A stretch of 33,780 nt of DNA from Lachnospiraceae bacterium (GTDB lineage: Bacteria > Bacillota > Clostridia > Lachnospirales > Lachnospiraceae): assembly GCA_017513625.1 (NCBI GenBank), contig JAFXEW010000011.1, positions 1 through 33,780 on the forward strand. The letters run 5' to 3'. Within the stretch, counting starts at the first letter, position 1; each line of letters starts with the position of its first letter. Under the pieces are notes generated by a model. That model was not told the DNA's origin and did not search any database. It was given only the letters and a program-made list of their open reading frames with translations. Positions 17,878 through 26,100 of the stretch are shown in pieces. Made by a program: the position numbers and the translations under genes.

Positions 17878-18081
17878 TTACGCTTTTGCCTTCTCAGTAA
17901 TTACTGTCTGAATACGAGCAATGTTTCTTCTTACTTCTTTGATTCTTGCTGTATTGTCTAACTGGTTGGTTGCGTTCTGGAATCTCAAATTGAAAAGTTC
18001 TTTCTTTGCTGCTACAAGCTCCTGAGCTAATTCAGCATCAGTCTTGTTCATTAAGCTTTCAACAAATTTATTGGTTTTCAT
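17878..18081 (-). CDS. rpmC: 50S ribosomal protein L29
   Basis: L29 (uL29) is a small two-helix protein beside the exit tunnel and part of the SRP/trigger-factor docking site. At 67 residues it has [20 protein letters not shown] and the [16 protein letters not shown] core. Its ATG overlaps the rplP stop by one base (TAATG). Confidence 0.97.
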   Translation of the reverse strand: MKTNKFVESLMNKTDAELAQELVAAKKELFNLRFQNATNQLDNTARIKEVRRNIARIQTVITEKAKA

Positions 18082-18509
18082 TATTCAACACCGCCTTCCA
18101 AATCTGCTTTAGAAACGATTTTGCACTTGCAGGGAAGCTTGTGCATAGCAAGACGTAATGCTTCACGAGCTGCTTCTTCGGAAACGCCCTTGATTTCGAA
18201 CATTACACGTCCGGGCTTAACAACTGCTACCCAGTATTCTAAAGTACCTTTACCGGAACCCATACGAGTTTCAGCAGGCTTTGCAGTTACAGGTTTATCC
18301 GGGAAAATCTTAATCCAAACTTTACCGGTACGCTTTGTATAACGGGTCAACGCAATACGCGCAGCCTCAATCTGGTTAGACTTGATCCAGCAGGGCTCGG
18401 TTGCTACAAGACCGAATTCGCCGTAAGTCAGGGTATTACCTCTTAACGCTTTACCAGCCATAGTTCCACGGAACTGTTTACGACGTTTAACTCTCTTAGG
18501 CATTAACAT
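18081..18509 (-). CDS. rplP: 50S ribosomal protein L16
   Basis: L16 (uL16) organises the A-site and peptidyl-transferase region. The 142-residue protein starts [15 protein letters not shown], as in other Firmicutes, and includes [40 protein letters not shown] and the KLPCK segment. I use the first ATG, which overlaps the rpsC stop (TAATG) and is 9 nt from GGGAG; the second ATG two codons later is too far. Confidence 0.97.
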   Translation of the reverse strand: MLMPKRVKRRKQFRGTMAGKALRGNTLTYGEFGLVATEPCWIKSNQIEAARIALTRYTKRTGKVWIKIFPDKPVTAKPAETRMGSGKGTLEYWVAVVKPGRVMFEIKGVSEEAAREALRLAMHKLPCKCKIVSKADLEGGVE

Positions 18510-19168
18510 TATTTATCGCTCCCTTCCGTCTGATTTCCCTTTGTAGGAAGTACTTCGCCTTTATAAATCCAAACTTTAACTCCAACTTTACCATATGTGG
18601 TATCTGCCTCAGCAAAACCATAATCGATGTCTGCTCTTAAGGTCTGAAGAGGAATAGTACCTTCACTGTAGAACTCGGTACGAGCCATATCAGCACCACC
18701 CAGACGACCGGAACATGCAGCCTTGATACCAAGCGCACCGGACTTCATGGTTCTGCCCATGCAGGACTTCATTGCACGTCTGAAAGATACACGGTTCTCT
18801 AACTGCAGAGCAATGTTCTCAGCAACCAGCTGTGCATCCTTGTCAGGTCTCTTGATTTCTTTGATATCAACCTGAACCTTCTTGTCAGTAATCTTAGCAA
18901 GTTCTTTCTTGGTTACTTCGATTTCAGCGCCACCCTTACCGATTACAACACCGGGCTTAGCAGTATAGATAATAACCTTAACTCTGTCAGATGCTCTTTC
19001 GATTTCAATCTTGGAAACACCTGCGCTATATAATTTCTTCTTCAGGAACTTTCTGATGTTGTAGTCTTCAACAAGATAATCGGAAAACTCTGCATCAGCG
19101 TACCATTTGGAATCCCATTCTTTAATAATGCCGACTCTCAGGCCGTGAGGATTAACTTTCTGTCCCAT
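18509..19168 (-). CDS. rpsC: 30S ribosomal protein S3
   Basis: S3 (uS3) forms the mRNA entry channel. At 219 residues it has [20 protein letters not shown], the KH domain with [20 protein letters not shown], and the C-terminal domain [20 protein letters not shown]. Its stop overlaps the rplP start by one base. Confidence 0.98.
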   Translation of the reverse strand: MGQKVNPHGLRVGIIKEWDSKWYADAEFSDYLVEDYNIRKFLKKKLYSAGVSKIEIERASDRVKVIIYTAKPGVVIGKGGAEIEVTKKELAKITDKKVQVDIKEIKRPDKDAQLVAENIALQLENRVSFRRAMKSCMGRTMKSGALGIKAACSGRLGGADMARTEFYSEGTIPLQTLRADIDYGFAEADTTYGKVGVKVWIYKGEVLPTKGNQTEGSDK

Positions 19169-19187
19169 TCTCTTTTAGGCTCCTTTC

Positions 19188-19577
19188 CTACTTCTTCTCA
19201 TCAAGAACAACAGTGATGTGGCTCATCAGCTTTTCGATTCTGTAAGCTCTACCCTGTGCTCTGGGTCTTACTCTCTTCATTGTAGGTCCCTTGTTTGCAT
19301 AGCATTCTGCAATATACAGGTTCTCAGCATTCATGCCGTTATTGTTCTCAGCATTTGCAATTGCTGACTCTAATAATTTCTTAATAATGCCGGATGCATA
19401 TCTGGGATTGTACTCAAGAATTGCAAGTGCAGTCTGTACATCCTTGCCTCTGATGGCATCTAATACGAAACAAGCCTTCTGAACAGATACTCTAGCATAA
19501 GATAACTTAGCTGAAGGTCTTGTATCTTTCTGAGCATTTCTCTCTCTCTTAATTTGACTTCTATGTCCCTTTGCCAT
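19188..19577 (-). CDS. rplV: 50S ribosomal protein L22
   Basis: L22 (uL22) lines the peptide exit tunnel. The 129-residue product has ARVSVQKACFVLDAIRGKDV and the loop with GPTMKRVRPRAQGRAYRIEK, which lies near macrolide sites. I start at the ATG at 19577 (MAKGHRSQIKRE), with GGAGG 9 nt upstream; the frame extends 7 codons further across the ribosome binding site. Confidence 0.97.
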   Translation of the reverse strand: MAKGHRSQIKRERNAQKDTRPSAKLSYARVSVQKACFVLDAIRGKDVQTALAILEYNPRYASGIIKKLLESAIANAENNNGMNAENLYIAECYANKGPTMKRVRPRAQGRAYRIEKLMSHITVVLDEKK

Positions 19578-19639
19578 AGAAAATGTCCTCCTTTTCAAAA
19601 TTTGCAGCTTACACGTTGCCGTGTGGCTCCTCCAATCAG

Positions 19640-19687
19640 GAAAATCCTTCCGCGCGTCGAAGCCGTAGCTTCGCCGCAGGGATTTTC
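19640..19687 (-). other. Two-tier stem-loop in the rpsS-rplV gap
   Basis: In minus-strand RNA, GAAAAUCC (19680-19687) pairs with GGAUUUUC (19640-19647). Inside it CGAAGC-UACG-GCUUCG (19658-19673) forms a 6-bp hairpin with a UNCG-type tetraloop. No U-tract follows. It may aid mRNA processing or stability; role inferred. Confidence 0.5.
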
Positions 19688-19696
19688 TAATCAGAA

Positions 19697-19978
19697 TTAT
19701 CTAACCTTGGACTTCTTCTCGTCCTTTCCATGACCTCTATATGTTCTGGTAGCTACAAACTCACCAAGCTTGTGACCAACCATATCTTCGGTTACATATA
19801 CAGGCACATGCTTTCTTCCGTCATGAACAGCAATTGTATGTCCTACGAAAGAAGGGAAAATTGTAGAACGGCGGGACCAGGTCTTGATAACCTGCTTCTC
19901 TCCGGTTGCATTTAAAGCATCCACTTTCTTTAACAGACTTGCATCTGCGAAAGGTCCTTTTTTCAGTGATCTAGCCAT
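19697..19978 (-). CDS. rpsS: 30S ribosomal protein S19
   Basis: S19 (uS19) is a head protein paired with S13. At 93 residues it has [40 protein letters not shown] and the C-terminal [25 protein letters not shown] precedes the ATG, and it lies 15 bp after rplB. Confidence 0.98.
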   Translation of the reverse strand: MARSLKKGPFADASLLKKVDALNATGEKQVIKTWSRRSTIFPSFVGHTIAVHDGRKHVPVYVTEDMVGHKLGEFVATRTYRGHGKDEKKSKVR

Positions 19979-19993
19979 TGTCTTTCCTCCTTA

Positions 19994-20836
19994 TTATTTG
20001 ATTGCTCTACCGTCACGTCTTCTTACGATCAGCTTGTTGGAAGCCTTTTTCTTCTTACGGGTCTTAAGACCAAGAGCAGGCTTGCCCCAAGGAGTACTGG
20101 GACCGGGACGACCGATACCGGTTTTACCTTCACCACCACCGTGAGGATGGTCGTTAGGGTTCATTACAGAACCACGTACTGTAGGGCGGATACCCATATG
20201 ACGCTTACGTCCTGCCTTACCGATATTGATAAGGTTGTGATCAACATTACCTACAACACCAACGGTTGCACGGCAAACGATAGGAACCATTCTCATTTCG
20301 CCTGAAGGAAGACGAAGAGTAGCATATTTACCTTCTTTTGCCATTAACTGAGCACTGTTACCAGCGGAACGAACCAACTGACCGCCCTTGCCGGGATACA
20401 GTTCAATATTGTGTACCTGAGTACCTACGGGAATCTGAGATAAAGGTAAGCAGTTACCGATTCTAACTTCTGCATCGGGACCGTTCATAACCTTCATACC
20501 ATCGCGTAAACCTTCGGGAGCGATGATGTATGCCTTGGTACCGTCTTCATAGCAGATTAATGCGATATTTGCGGTTCTGTTAGGATCGTACTCGATACCG
20601 ATAACAGTTGCAGCAATACCGTCTTTGTTTCTCTTGAAATCAATAATTCTGTATTTTCTTCTGCTTCCGCCACCACGATGTCTTACAGTGATTTTACCCT
20701 GATTGTTACGTCCGGAATTCTTCTTCAGAGATACACACAAGCTCTTCTCGGGCTCGGTCTTTGTAATCTCGGAGAAATCAGAACCGGTCATATTTCTTCT
20801 GGAAGGTGTATAGGGATTATATTTTTTAATTCCCAT
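19994..20836 (-). CDS. rplB: 50S ribosomal protein L2
   Basis: L2 (uL2) is required for subunit association and peptidyl-transferase assembly. The 280-residue protein has the N-terminal [38 protein letters not shown] and the C-terminal signature [20 protein letters not shown] with the conserved His. Normal length. Confidence 0.98.
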   Translation of the reverse strand: MGIKKYNPYTPSRRNMTGSDFSEITKTEPEKSLCVSLKKNSGRNNQGKITVRHRGGGSRRKYRIIDFKRNKDGIAATVIGIEYDPNRTANIALICYEDGTKAYIIAPEGLRDGMKVMNGPDAEVRIGNCLPLSQIPVGTQVHNIELYPGKGGQLVRSAGNSAQLMAKEGKYATLRLPSGEMRMVPIVCRATVGVVGNVDHNLINIGKAGRKRHMGIRPTVRGSVMNPNDHPHGGGEGKTGIGRPGPSTPWGKPALGLKTRKKKKASNKLIVRRRDGRAIK

Positions 20837-20915
20837 TTTCTTATCTCCTTTACATTTCGATTTTTTGCGCGGGCATCTCTATGCCGCATACGTTAACCTG
20901 TGGATGTGGCCCTAA

Positions 20916-21215
20916 TTAGATACCGGAGAAAATCTCGATATCCTTGCTGTCAGCGGTAAGCTGAACAATTGCCTTCTTGGTCTTAGCAGTCTTGCCGAAT
21001 ACCATTCCACGTCTCTTTGTCTTGCCATCCATGTTCATAGTGTTAACACTCTTAACCTTGGTGCCTTCGAACATTTTTTCAACAGCTTCTTTAATCTGTG
21101 TCTTATTTGCGTCTGTGTGAACTAAGAATGTATATTTCTTCTCACCCATGCCGGCCATACTCTTTTCGGTGATAACCGGTTTGAGGATTACGTCATAGTA
21201 TTTAATGTCAGCCAT
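20916..21215 (-). CDS. rplW: 50S ribosomal protein L23
   Basis: L23 (uL23) lies at the tunnel exit and is a main docking point for trigger factor and SRP. At 99 residues it has [37 protein letters not shown] and the [12 protein letters not shown] loop. Its ATG overlaps the rplD stop (TAATG). The 79-bp gap to rplB contains a small GC-rich hairpin around 20869-20887. Confidence 0.98.
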   Translation of the reverse strand: MADIKYYDVILKPVITEKSMAGMGEKKYTFLVHTDANKTQIKEAVEKMFEGTKVKSVNTMNMDGKTKRRGMVFGKTAKTKKAIVQLTADSKDIEIFSGI

Positions 21216-21835
21216 TATGCGTACACCTCCTCGATTTTTGCAACAGCATCCTTGGTCAGGACAACCTTCTTTGCCTTCATGATATCATATACGTTGATAG
21301 TGTTAACCAGAGTGGTATTGATATCAGCTACGTTTTTAGCGGAAAGAACTACGTTTGCATCATTGTCTGCGATAACTACCAGACCCTTTTCAACCTTCAG
21401 GTTGTTCATAACATTTACGAAGTTCTTAGTTTTGATTTCATCAAACTTCAGCTCATCCAGAACGATTACATTGCTGTCCTGTACTTTGCTGGTTAAAGCA
21501 GACTTAAGAGCTGCTCTCTTTTCCTTCTTGTTAAGCTTGAAGGAGTAATCTCTGGGAACGGGAGCAAATACGATACCGCCGCCGGTCCACTGGGGAGCTC
21601 TGGTTGAACCCTGTCTTGCATGACCGGTTCCCTTCTGTCTCCAAGGTTTTCTACCACCACCGGATACTTCAGAACGGGTTTTAGCCTTCTGTGTACCCTG
21701 ACGATTATTTGCAAGCTGCTGTACAACTGCCATGTGTACCAGATGTTCATTTACTTCAACACCAAATACCGCATCATTCAGCTCGATTGTACCAACTTCC
21801 TTGCCTTCCATATTAAAAACAGATACGTTTGCCAT
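21215..21835 (-). CDS. rplD: 50S ribosomal protein L4
   Basis: L4 (uL4) has a long loop lining the exit tunnel, visible as [20 protein letters not shown] and [20 protein letters not shown]. At 206 residues it is standard. In E. coli L4 represses the S10 operon through the leader; whether this protein does so here is unknown, but a large structured leader lies upstream of rpsJ. Confidence 0.98.
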   Translation of the reverse strand: MANVSVFNMEGKEVGTIELNDAVFGVEVNEHLVHMAVVQQLANNRQGTQKAKTRSEVSGGGRKPWRQKGTGHARQGSTRAPQWTGGGIVFAPVPRDYSFKLNKKEKRAALKSALTSKVQDSNVIVLDELKFDEIKTKNFVNVMNNLKVEKGLVVIADNDANVVLSAKNVADINTTLVNTINVYDIMKAKKVVLTKDAVAKIEEVYA

Positions 21836-21856
21836 CTGATTGGTCCTCCTTTCGCC

Positions 21857-22540
21857 TTATGCTTCCATCTTTACAGTTTCTTTAATGGTTACTAAAGCTT
21901 TCTTGGGTCCGGGAACAGCGCCCTTTACCAGAAGAAGATTCTTTTCAGCATCTACTCTAACAACCTCAAGATTCTGAACAGTTACTTTTACGCAACCCAT
22001 ATGTCCGGGCATTCCCTTACCCTTGAATACACGGCTGGGGGATGAACATGCACCATTGGAACCCTGATGACGATGGAACTTGGAACCATGAGCCATAGGT
22101 CCTCTGTGCTGACCGTGTCTCTTGATTGCGCCCTGGAAGCCTTTACCCTTGGAAATAGCAGAAGCATCAATCTTGTCGCCTGCTGCAAAAATGTCAGCCT
22201 TGATCTCTGCACCTAAGGTGTACTCTTCAGCGTTATCAAACTTGAATTCTCTTACATATCTCTTGGAGCTTACGCCTGCCTTCTTGAAGTGGCCCTGCTC
22301 AGCCTTGTTAACACCATGTCTGTGAACAACTTCCTTCTTGCCACTTGCATCCTTGTTAACAACCTTATCCTTCTTGTCAACGAAACCTACCTGAACTGCC
22401 TTGTAGCCATCATTCTCTACAGTCTTAACCTGTGTTACCACACAAGGGCCTGCCTGCAGAACGGTTACGGGCACCAGTACGCCGTCTTCGTTAAAAATCT
22501 GAGTCATTCCGACTTTTGTCGCTAAAATTGCTTTCTTCAT
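21857..22540 (-). CDS. rplC: 50S ribosomal protein L3
   Basis: L3 (uL3) helps organise the peptidyl-transferase centre. The 227-residue protein starts [20 protein letters not shown] and includes the central loop with [20 protein letters not shown] and the [19 protein letters not shown] region. It is separated from rpsJ by a 193-bp gap filled with mini-hairpins. Confidence 0.98.
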   Translation of the reverse strand: MKKAILATKVGMTQIFNEDGVLVPVTVLQAGPCVVTQVKTVENDGYKAVQVGFVDKKDKVVNKDASGKKEVVHRHGVNKAEQGHFKKAGVSSKRYVREFKFDNAEEYTLGAEIKADIFAAGDKIDASAISKGKGFQGAIKRHGQHRGPMAHGSKFHRHQGSNGACSSPSRVFKGKGMPGHMGCVKVTVQNLEVVRVDAEKNLLLVKGAVPGPKKALVTIKETVKMEA

Positions 22541-22579
22541 TTTTACCTCCTAATGTTCTACATAGTGGACCACATATGT

Positions 22580-22670
22580 CTGACTTCGTCAGCCACTTAG
22601 AAATTTCGCTTCGCGAAAGTTTCCCGGCCGCAATATCGCTGCGCGATAGTTGGCACAACTCGCATCGAGT
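22580..22670 (-). other. Run of four triloop mini-hairpins in the rpsJ-rplC gap
   Basis: Four perfect short palindromes with 3-base loops follow one another. On the minus strand they are ACTCG-ATG-CGAGT (22658-22670), TATCGC-GCA-GCGATA (22634-22648), TTTCGC-GAA-GCGAAA (22604-22618) and CTGAC-GAA-GTCAG (22580-22592). Three have a GNA triloop closed by C-G. None has a U-tract, and no open reading frame is supported here. Confidence 0.75.
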
Positions 22671-22733
22671 CATTCATTCGTGTTCTTACGTCTAAGTAGA
22701 GGTTTGTTTTGTTTGATTGGTTACTGCGATGAA

Positions 22734-23051
22734 TTACTTATTCTTCATCTTAATATCAATGTAAACACCTGCAGGCATTTCCAGTTTCTGCAATGCATCA
22801 ACTGTCTTCTGGGTAGGTGCAATGATATCAATCAGTCTCTTATGAGTTCTCTGCTCGAACTGTTCTCTGGAGTCTTTGTACTTGTGTACTGCTCTCAGAA
22901 TAGTAACAACTTCCTTCTTAGTAGGAAGGGGAACCGGTCCGCTCACCTGGGAACCGTTCTTCTTTACTGTTTCGATGATTTTCTTGGCAGATGCATCTAC
23001 AAGCTGATGTTCATAAGCTTTCAATGTGATTCTCATTACCTGATTTGCCAT
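22734..23051 (-). CDS. rpsJ: 30S ribosomal protein S10
   Basis: S10 (uS10) is a 30S head protein and, as NusE, a partner of NusB/NusG in transcription. The product begins [20 protein letters not shown] (105 residues) and contains the signature with [21 protein letters not shown] use the ATG at 23051, with GGAGG 10 nt upstream; the frame is open about 31 codons further into the leader, which shows no protein similarity. It is the first gene of the S10-spc unit. Confidence 0.98.
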   Translation of the reverse strand: MANQVMRITLKAYEHQLVDASAKKIIETVKKNGSQVSGPVPLPTKKEVVTILRAVHKYKDSREQFEQRTHKRLIDIIAPTQKTVDALQKLEMPAGVYIDIKMKNK

Positions 23052-23313
23052 AAAAAAAGTCGCCTCCTTTTCGCACTTTTGATTCATAAGTACGACAAGC
23101 GGTGACTGTACACTCTCCCGTGTGTGTCCTAAACCTTTGCGCAACGTTACTCCGGTTCATCAACTACATCACGTCGTTTCTACCTTTGGTAGACTTGATT
23201 TTGGTACAGTGACTTGTCGTCAGTTTCCTAACTTGACATTCGCTCCACGGAAAACCCGCATCTGATTGCTCAGGCGCGGCAACCTCACGCTTCATCGCTA
23301 TCATGCCACAGCA
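23052..23313 (-). ncRNA. Structured 5' leader of the S10 operon
   Basis: About 260 nt lie between the predicted start site and rpsJ without a gene. Visible helices: GCGU-GGUUGC / GCAAUC-AUGC (23258-23290); GUUAG-GAAA-CUGAC (23219-23232); UCUACC-AAA-GGUAGA (23179-23193); and a long-range helix in which ACGACAAG and ACUGUAC (23204-23220) pair with GUACAGU and CUUGUCGU (23092-23111). The last closes a multibranch domain ending 40 nt before the start codon. Near the ribosome binding site, GUACUU/AAGUGC and AAAAGU/ACUUUU compete for the same bases. A ribosomal-protein-sensing leader is the natural hypothesis. Confidence 0.65.
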
Positions 23314-23319
23314 AGGTAC

Positions 23320-23348
23320 AGTATACATGAGCATATTCTTTTTTTCAA
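23320..23348 (-). promoter_or_regulatory. Promoter of the S10-spc operon
   Basis: Minus-strand TTGAAA (23343-23348), 17-bp spacer, TATACT (23320-23325): 4/6 and 5/6 matches. A-tracts immediately upstream (about 23349-23381) could act as an UP element for the RNA polymerase alpha C-terminal domain. It is the best promoter between the exporter gene and rpsJ. Confidence 0.7.
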
Positions 23349-23364
23349 GATATTTTTTCAGCAA

Positions 23365-23471
23365 GATTGTATTTTTTTTAGTACAATCCTATTTTGTGTC
23401 ATCTGCACTTTTTCCACCCTAATATCTTTGCCCGGTAGCCTGCTTCTATATAAAGCACTGCCCTTTACCGG
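23365..23471 (-). other. Spacer after the DMT exporter gene, with two hairpins
   Basis: Downstream of the exporter stop the minus strand can form CCGGTA/TACCGG (23432-23471) enclosing TGCTT/AAGCA, and then GATTGTA/TACAATC (23365-23388) around an A-rich loop. Neither is followed by a U-tract, so no clear terminator separates the exporter gene from the S10 promoter. Confidence 0.35.
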
Positions 23472-24340
23472 CTGATTAACACGGATGCCGCCAATACCAA
23501 AATCATTCCGAGTATCATAAAGGGAGTTAACGCCTCCTGATATACCACAACTCCCACACAGGCTGTAACAATGGGCTCCAGCGTGGCAAGCACCGCCGCC
23601 CGGCCGGCTTCCATATATTTCAAGCCTATCGTATATAATGTGAAAGACATGCATGTAGATAAAAGGACCATGGCCGCTGCCCATCCCCATAAATCCGGAA
23701 CCGCAGCCATCTTACCTGCCAATGCCCCCATATCCACAAAAGGAAGCACTCCCAGGCACGCAAAAAGAAAGGTATATACCGACACCGTCATGGGATGATA
23801 ACCTTTTTGCAAAGCTACCCTCCCGAAAATACTGTACAAACCGTAACCGATACCGCTTCCTAATCCCAGAAGCAATCCTTCCATACTCAGGCGGCCCACA
23901 CCACCGCAGATACCGCAGACCAAAGCACAGCCTGCAACTGCCATAATCAATGCTGTCAGCTTACTACGGTTCAATCTTTCTCCAAAGACAACTCTCGAAA
24001 GCAAAGTCACCCATACAGGTGAAGTATACATTAATATAGAAGATACTGCTACGGAGGAAACCGTTACATTTTTAAAATAACAATAGCTGAAAAAGACAAT
24101 GCTGACAATTCCCGTACCCGCAAAACACCATAAATCCTTCAGGCGGACGGTAAATAACTTCTTATTATACAGAAGAAGTCCTGCGCCCAGAACCAATGCA
24201 CTGCCGTAAACTCTCAGTGTCACAATCTCCATGCTGCCTAATCCGGCACCGCTGAGATTCTTTATAAAGATTACTAATATACCCCAAAGTACAGCTGCAC
24301 CCGTCACAAAAACGGGTGCAGCCTTTTTTATCATTTTCAT
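23465..24340 (-). CDS. DMT-superfamily (EamA) transporter
   Basis: A 291-residue, very hydrophobic protein with about ten spans forming two repeats of the EamA type. The family features GAAVLWGILVIFIKNLSG at the N-terminus and EAGRAAVLATLEPIVTACVG near the C-terminus are present; the latter is the typical repeat-two motif. Such proteins export or import small metabolites, and the substrate cannot be read from the sequence. The ATG is one base after the putP stop, so the two are translationally coupled. A perfect hairpin lies in its first codons. Confidence 0.9.
   Translation of the reverse strand: MKMIKKAAPVFVTGAAVLWGILVIFIKNLSGAGLGSMEIVTLRVYGSALVLGAGLLLYNKKLFTVRLKDLWCFAGTGIVSIVFFSYCYFKNVTVSSVAVSSILMYTSPVWVTLLSRVVFGERLNRSKLTALIMAVAGCALVCGICGGVGRLSMEGLLLGLGSGIGYGLYSIFGRVALQKGYHPMTVSVYTFLFACLGVLPFVDMGALAGKMAAVPDLWGWAAAMVLLSTCMSFTLYTIGLKYMEAGRAAVLATLEPIVTACVGVVVYQEALTPFMILGMILVLAASVLISR
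24294..24329 (+). terminator. Terminator-shaped hairpin, antisense to the exporter start
   Basis: On the plus strand GCTGCACCCGT, a 7-nt loop and ACGGGTGCAGC (perfect 11 bp) are followed by CTTTTTT. It lies inside codons 6-16 of the minus-strand exporter gene, and no plus-strand gene lies upstream. It might stop antisense transcription, or act on the sense mRNA as a hairpin close to the start codon. Confidence 0.5.
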
Positions 24341-24341
24341 A

Positions 24342-25841
24342 TTAATCAGTTAACTTCTTTCCTTCTTCAAATAACCGTAACACTTCCTCGGAAGGCTCCT
24401 TATCAATCAGAGATACTACAATTGCCGCAATACCGCCGCAGATAAATCCGGGGATAATCTCGTACAAACCGGTAGAACCGGAAAGGAATGCATACCAAAG
24501 TGCATCTACAACGAAACCAACTACGATACCTGCAAGTGCTCCTTTATTGGTAAATCTCTTCCAATAAAGGGAAAGCAGGATAACAGGGCCAAATGCTGCA
24601 CCGAATGCTGCCCATGCGCACTCAACCAGTGCCATAATACCCTTACACTTAGGACTCATTGCAATCGCAAGTGCAATTATTGCAATTACCGCTACCATAA
24701 CACGTCCTGCCCACATAATCTCCTTATCAGATGCTTTCTTACGGAATATAGGTTTATATACATCAGAGGTAAATGCAGAAGTAGACAACAGAAGCTGGGA
24801 ATCTGCAGTACTCATGGATGCCGCCAAAATAGCGGACAACAGCAGACCTGCAATAAAGGCAGGGAACAACTGACGCACCATGGTCACAAAGATCATACTC
24901 TGTGAGCCTTCTGCAAGATAGGTTCCTACAAACTGATGTCCTACCAGACCAACTACTGACGCCATAATCAGGATAATAGTGGTCCAGATAATTCCGATCT
25001 TCTGGGACTTCTTCATTTCTTTCTCAGACTTGATGGACATATAACGAACCAGAATATGGGGCATACCAAAATAACCGAGTCCCCAACCCAGACCGCTCAG
25101 AATATCTGATGCGCTGGTCCAGTCAAACTTTCCGCTTGATAAAATATTATAATAATTAGCAGGAGTAACCACTTCAGCCATAGGAACAAAATCCGTTGCA
25201 TTCATTACGCACACAGCAACAATGGGTGCTGCCATAAGTGCTGCCAACATCAGCATACCCTGGAAAAAGTCTGTCCAACATACGGCATTAAAACCACCCA
25301 GGAAAGTATATAACAGAATAACAACAGTTGCACCAATCATAGCCACCGTCTTATCCAGACCGAATATGGTATTAAACAAATCACCGCACGCCACAATACT
25401 GGATGCCGCATATACACAATAAGCAACAATAAAGATAATGGCACTAACGATCTGTAATGCAGGACTCTGCACTCTAAATCTTCTGGTCAGATACTGGGGA
25501 ATGGTTATGGCGTCATCTGCCTTAATGGAAAAACGACGAAGCCCGGGCGCTACAAATGCCCATGCCAGAATGGTTCCGATTAACAGACCTACGGAAATCC
25601 ATACCTGTCCCATACCATACAGATAAATGGAACCGGGAAGTCCCATCAACACCCACGCACTCATATCGGATGCACCTGCTGATAAAGCAGCAACCCATCC
25701 GTTCATCCGGCGTCCGCCCAGGAAATAATCCTTGTCTCCGCCGTCATTGCCACGGCCCTTAAAAAAGAATACCACGCCTACAGCCAATACCAAAATAAGA
25801 TACAGGCCGAAAGCCAGTACTTCTGCAAAATTGTTAGTCAT
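24342..25841 (-). CDS. putP: Sodium/proline symporter (SSS family, PutP type)
   Basis: This takes up proline with Na+ across the cytoplasmic membrane. The 499-residue protein has the family architecture of about 13 spans. The N-terminal DYFLGGRRMNGWVAALSAGA precedes SDMSAWVLMGLPGSIYLYGM; the Asp there (about D59) corresponds to the PutP sodium-site region. LLSAILAASMSTADSQLLLS is the second signature. GGAG lies 5 nt before the ATG. Other SSS substrates cannot be excluded, but resemblance to PutP is strong. Confidence 0.92.
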   Translation of the reverse strand: MTNNFAEVLAFGLYLILVLAVGVVFFFKGRGNDGGDKDYFLGGRRMNGWVAALSAGASDMSAWVLMGLPGSIYLYGMGQVWISVGLLIGTILAWAFVAPGLRRFSIKADDAITIPQYLTRRFRVQSPALQIVSAIIFIVAYCVYAASSIVACGDLFNTIFGLDKTVAMIGATVVILLYTFLGGFNAVCWTDFFQGMLMLAALMAAPIVAVCVMNATDFVPMAEVVTPANYYNILSSGKFDWTSASDILSGLGWGLGYFGMPHILVRYMSIKSEKEMKKSQKIGIIWTTIILIMASVVGLVGHQFVGTYLAEGSQSMIFVTMVRQLFPAFIAGLLLSAILAASMSTADSQLLLSTSAFTSDVYKPIFRKKASDKEIMWAGRVMVAVIAIIALAIAMSPKCKGIMALVECAWAAFGAAFGPVILLSLYWKRFTNKGALAGIVVGFVVDALWYAFLSGSTGLYEIIPGFICGGIAAIVVSLIDKEPSEEVLRLFEEGKKLTD

Positions 25842-25910
25842 ACTTACTCCTTACCTACATAAATTACCCTTTTACGTAATTTTGTATATTTATTTTACTA
25901 CACGTCTTGA

Positions 25911-25939
25911 ATTTTACTAAAATCCCCTCTAAAAAGCAA
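25911..25939 (-). promoter_or_regulatory. Possible promoter of putP and the exporter gene
   Basis: Minus-strand TTGCTT (25934-25939), 17 bp, TAAAAT (25911-25916). The -10 is good and the -35 matches only the TTG. It lies about 70 bp before the putP ATG. Confidence 0.4.
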
Positions 25940-26006
25940 GCTTTTTCGACAAAAACAACCTTGCCGCCTTACTTACATCCCCACTTTATATAAAAATCAT
26001 TTTTCA

Positions 26007-26079
26007 CTGGCATACTTTTCTATTCTATTGTATACTGTACCCATATTAATTCTGACATTCGCTGCTGCAAAAAGCAGTG
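26007..26079 (+). promoter_or_regulatory. Possible promoter and 5' hairpin of the methyltransferase gene
   Basis: CTGGCA (26007-26012), 18 bp, TATACT (26031-26036) is a modest plus-strand promoter. The following leader contains CGCTGCT-GCAAAA-AGCAGTG (26060-26079), a 7-bp hairpin with one wobble, about 20 bp before the start codon. Confidence 0.4.
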
Positions 26080-26100
26080 ATATATTAAGTAACGAAAGGC

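Noticed and set aside
22541..22733. CRISPR-like array in the mini-hairpin cluster
   Set aside because: The palindromes differ in sequence and there are no identical repeats with unique spacers.
23052..23144. N-terminal extension of rpsJ by 31 codons
   Set aside because: The extra residues do not resemble S10, and the ATG at 23051 has the proper GGAGG. The stretch fits better as structured leader.
26007..26100. Riboswitch or T-box before the methyltransferase
   Set aside because: Only one 7-bp hairpin is visible and the leader is too short for a known class.
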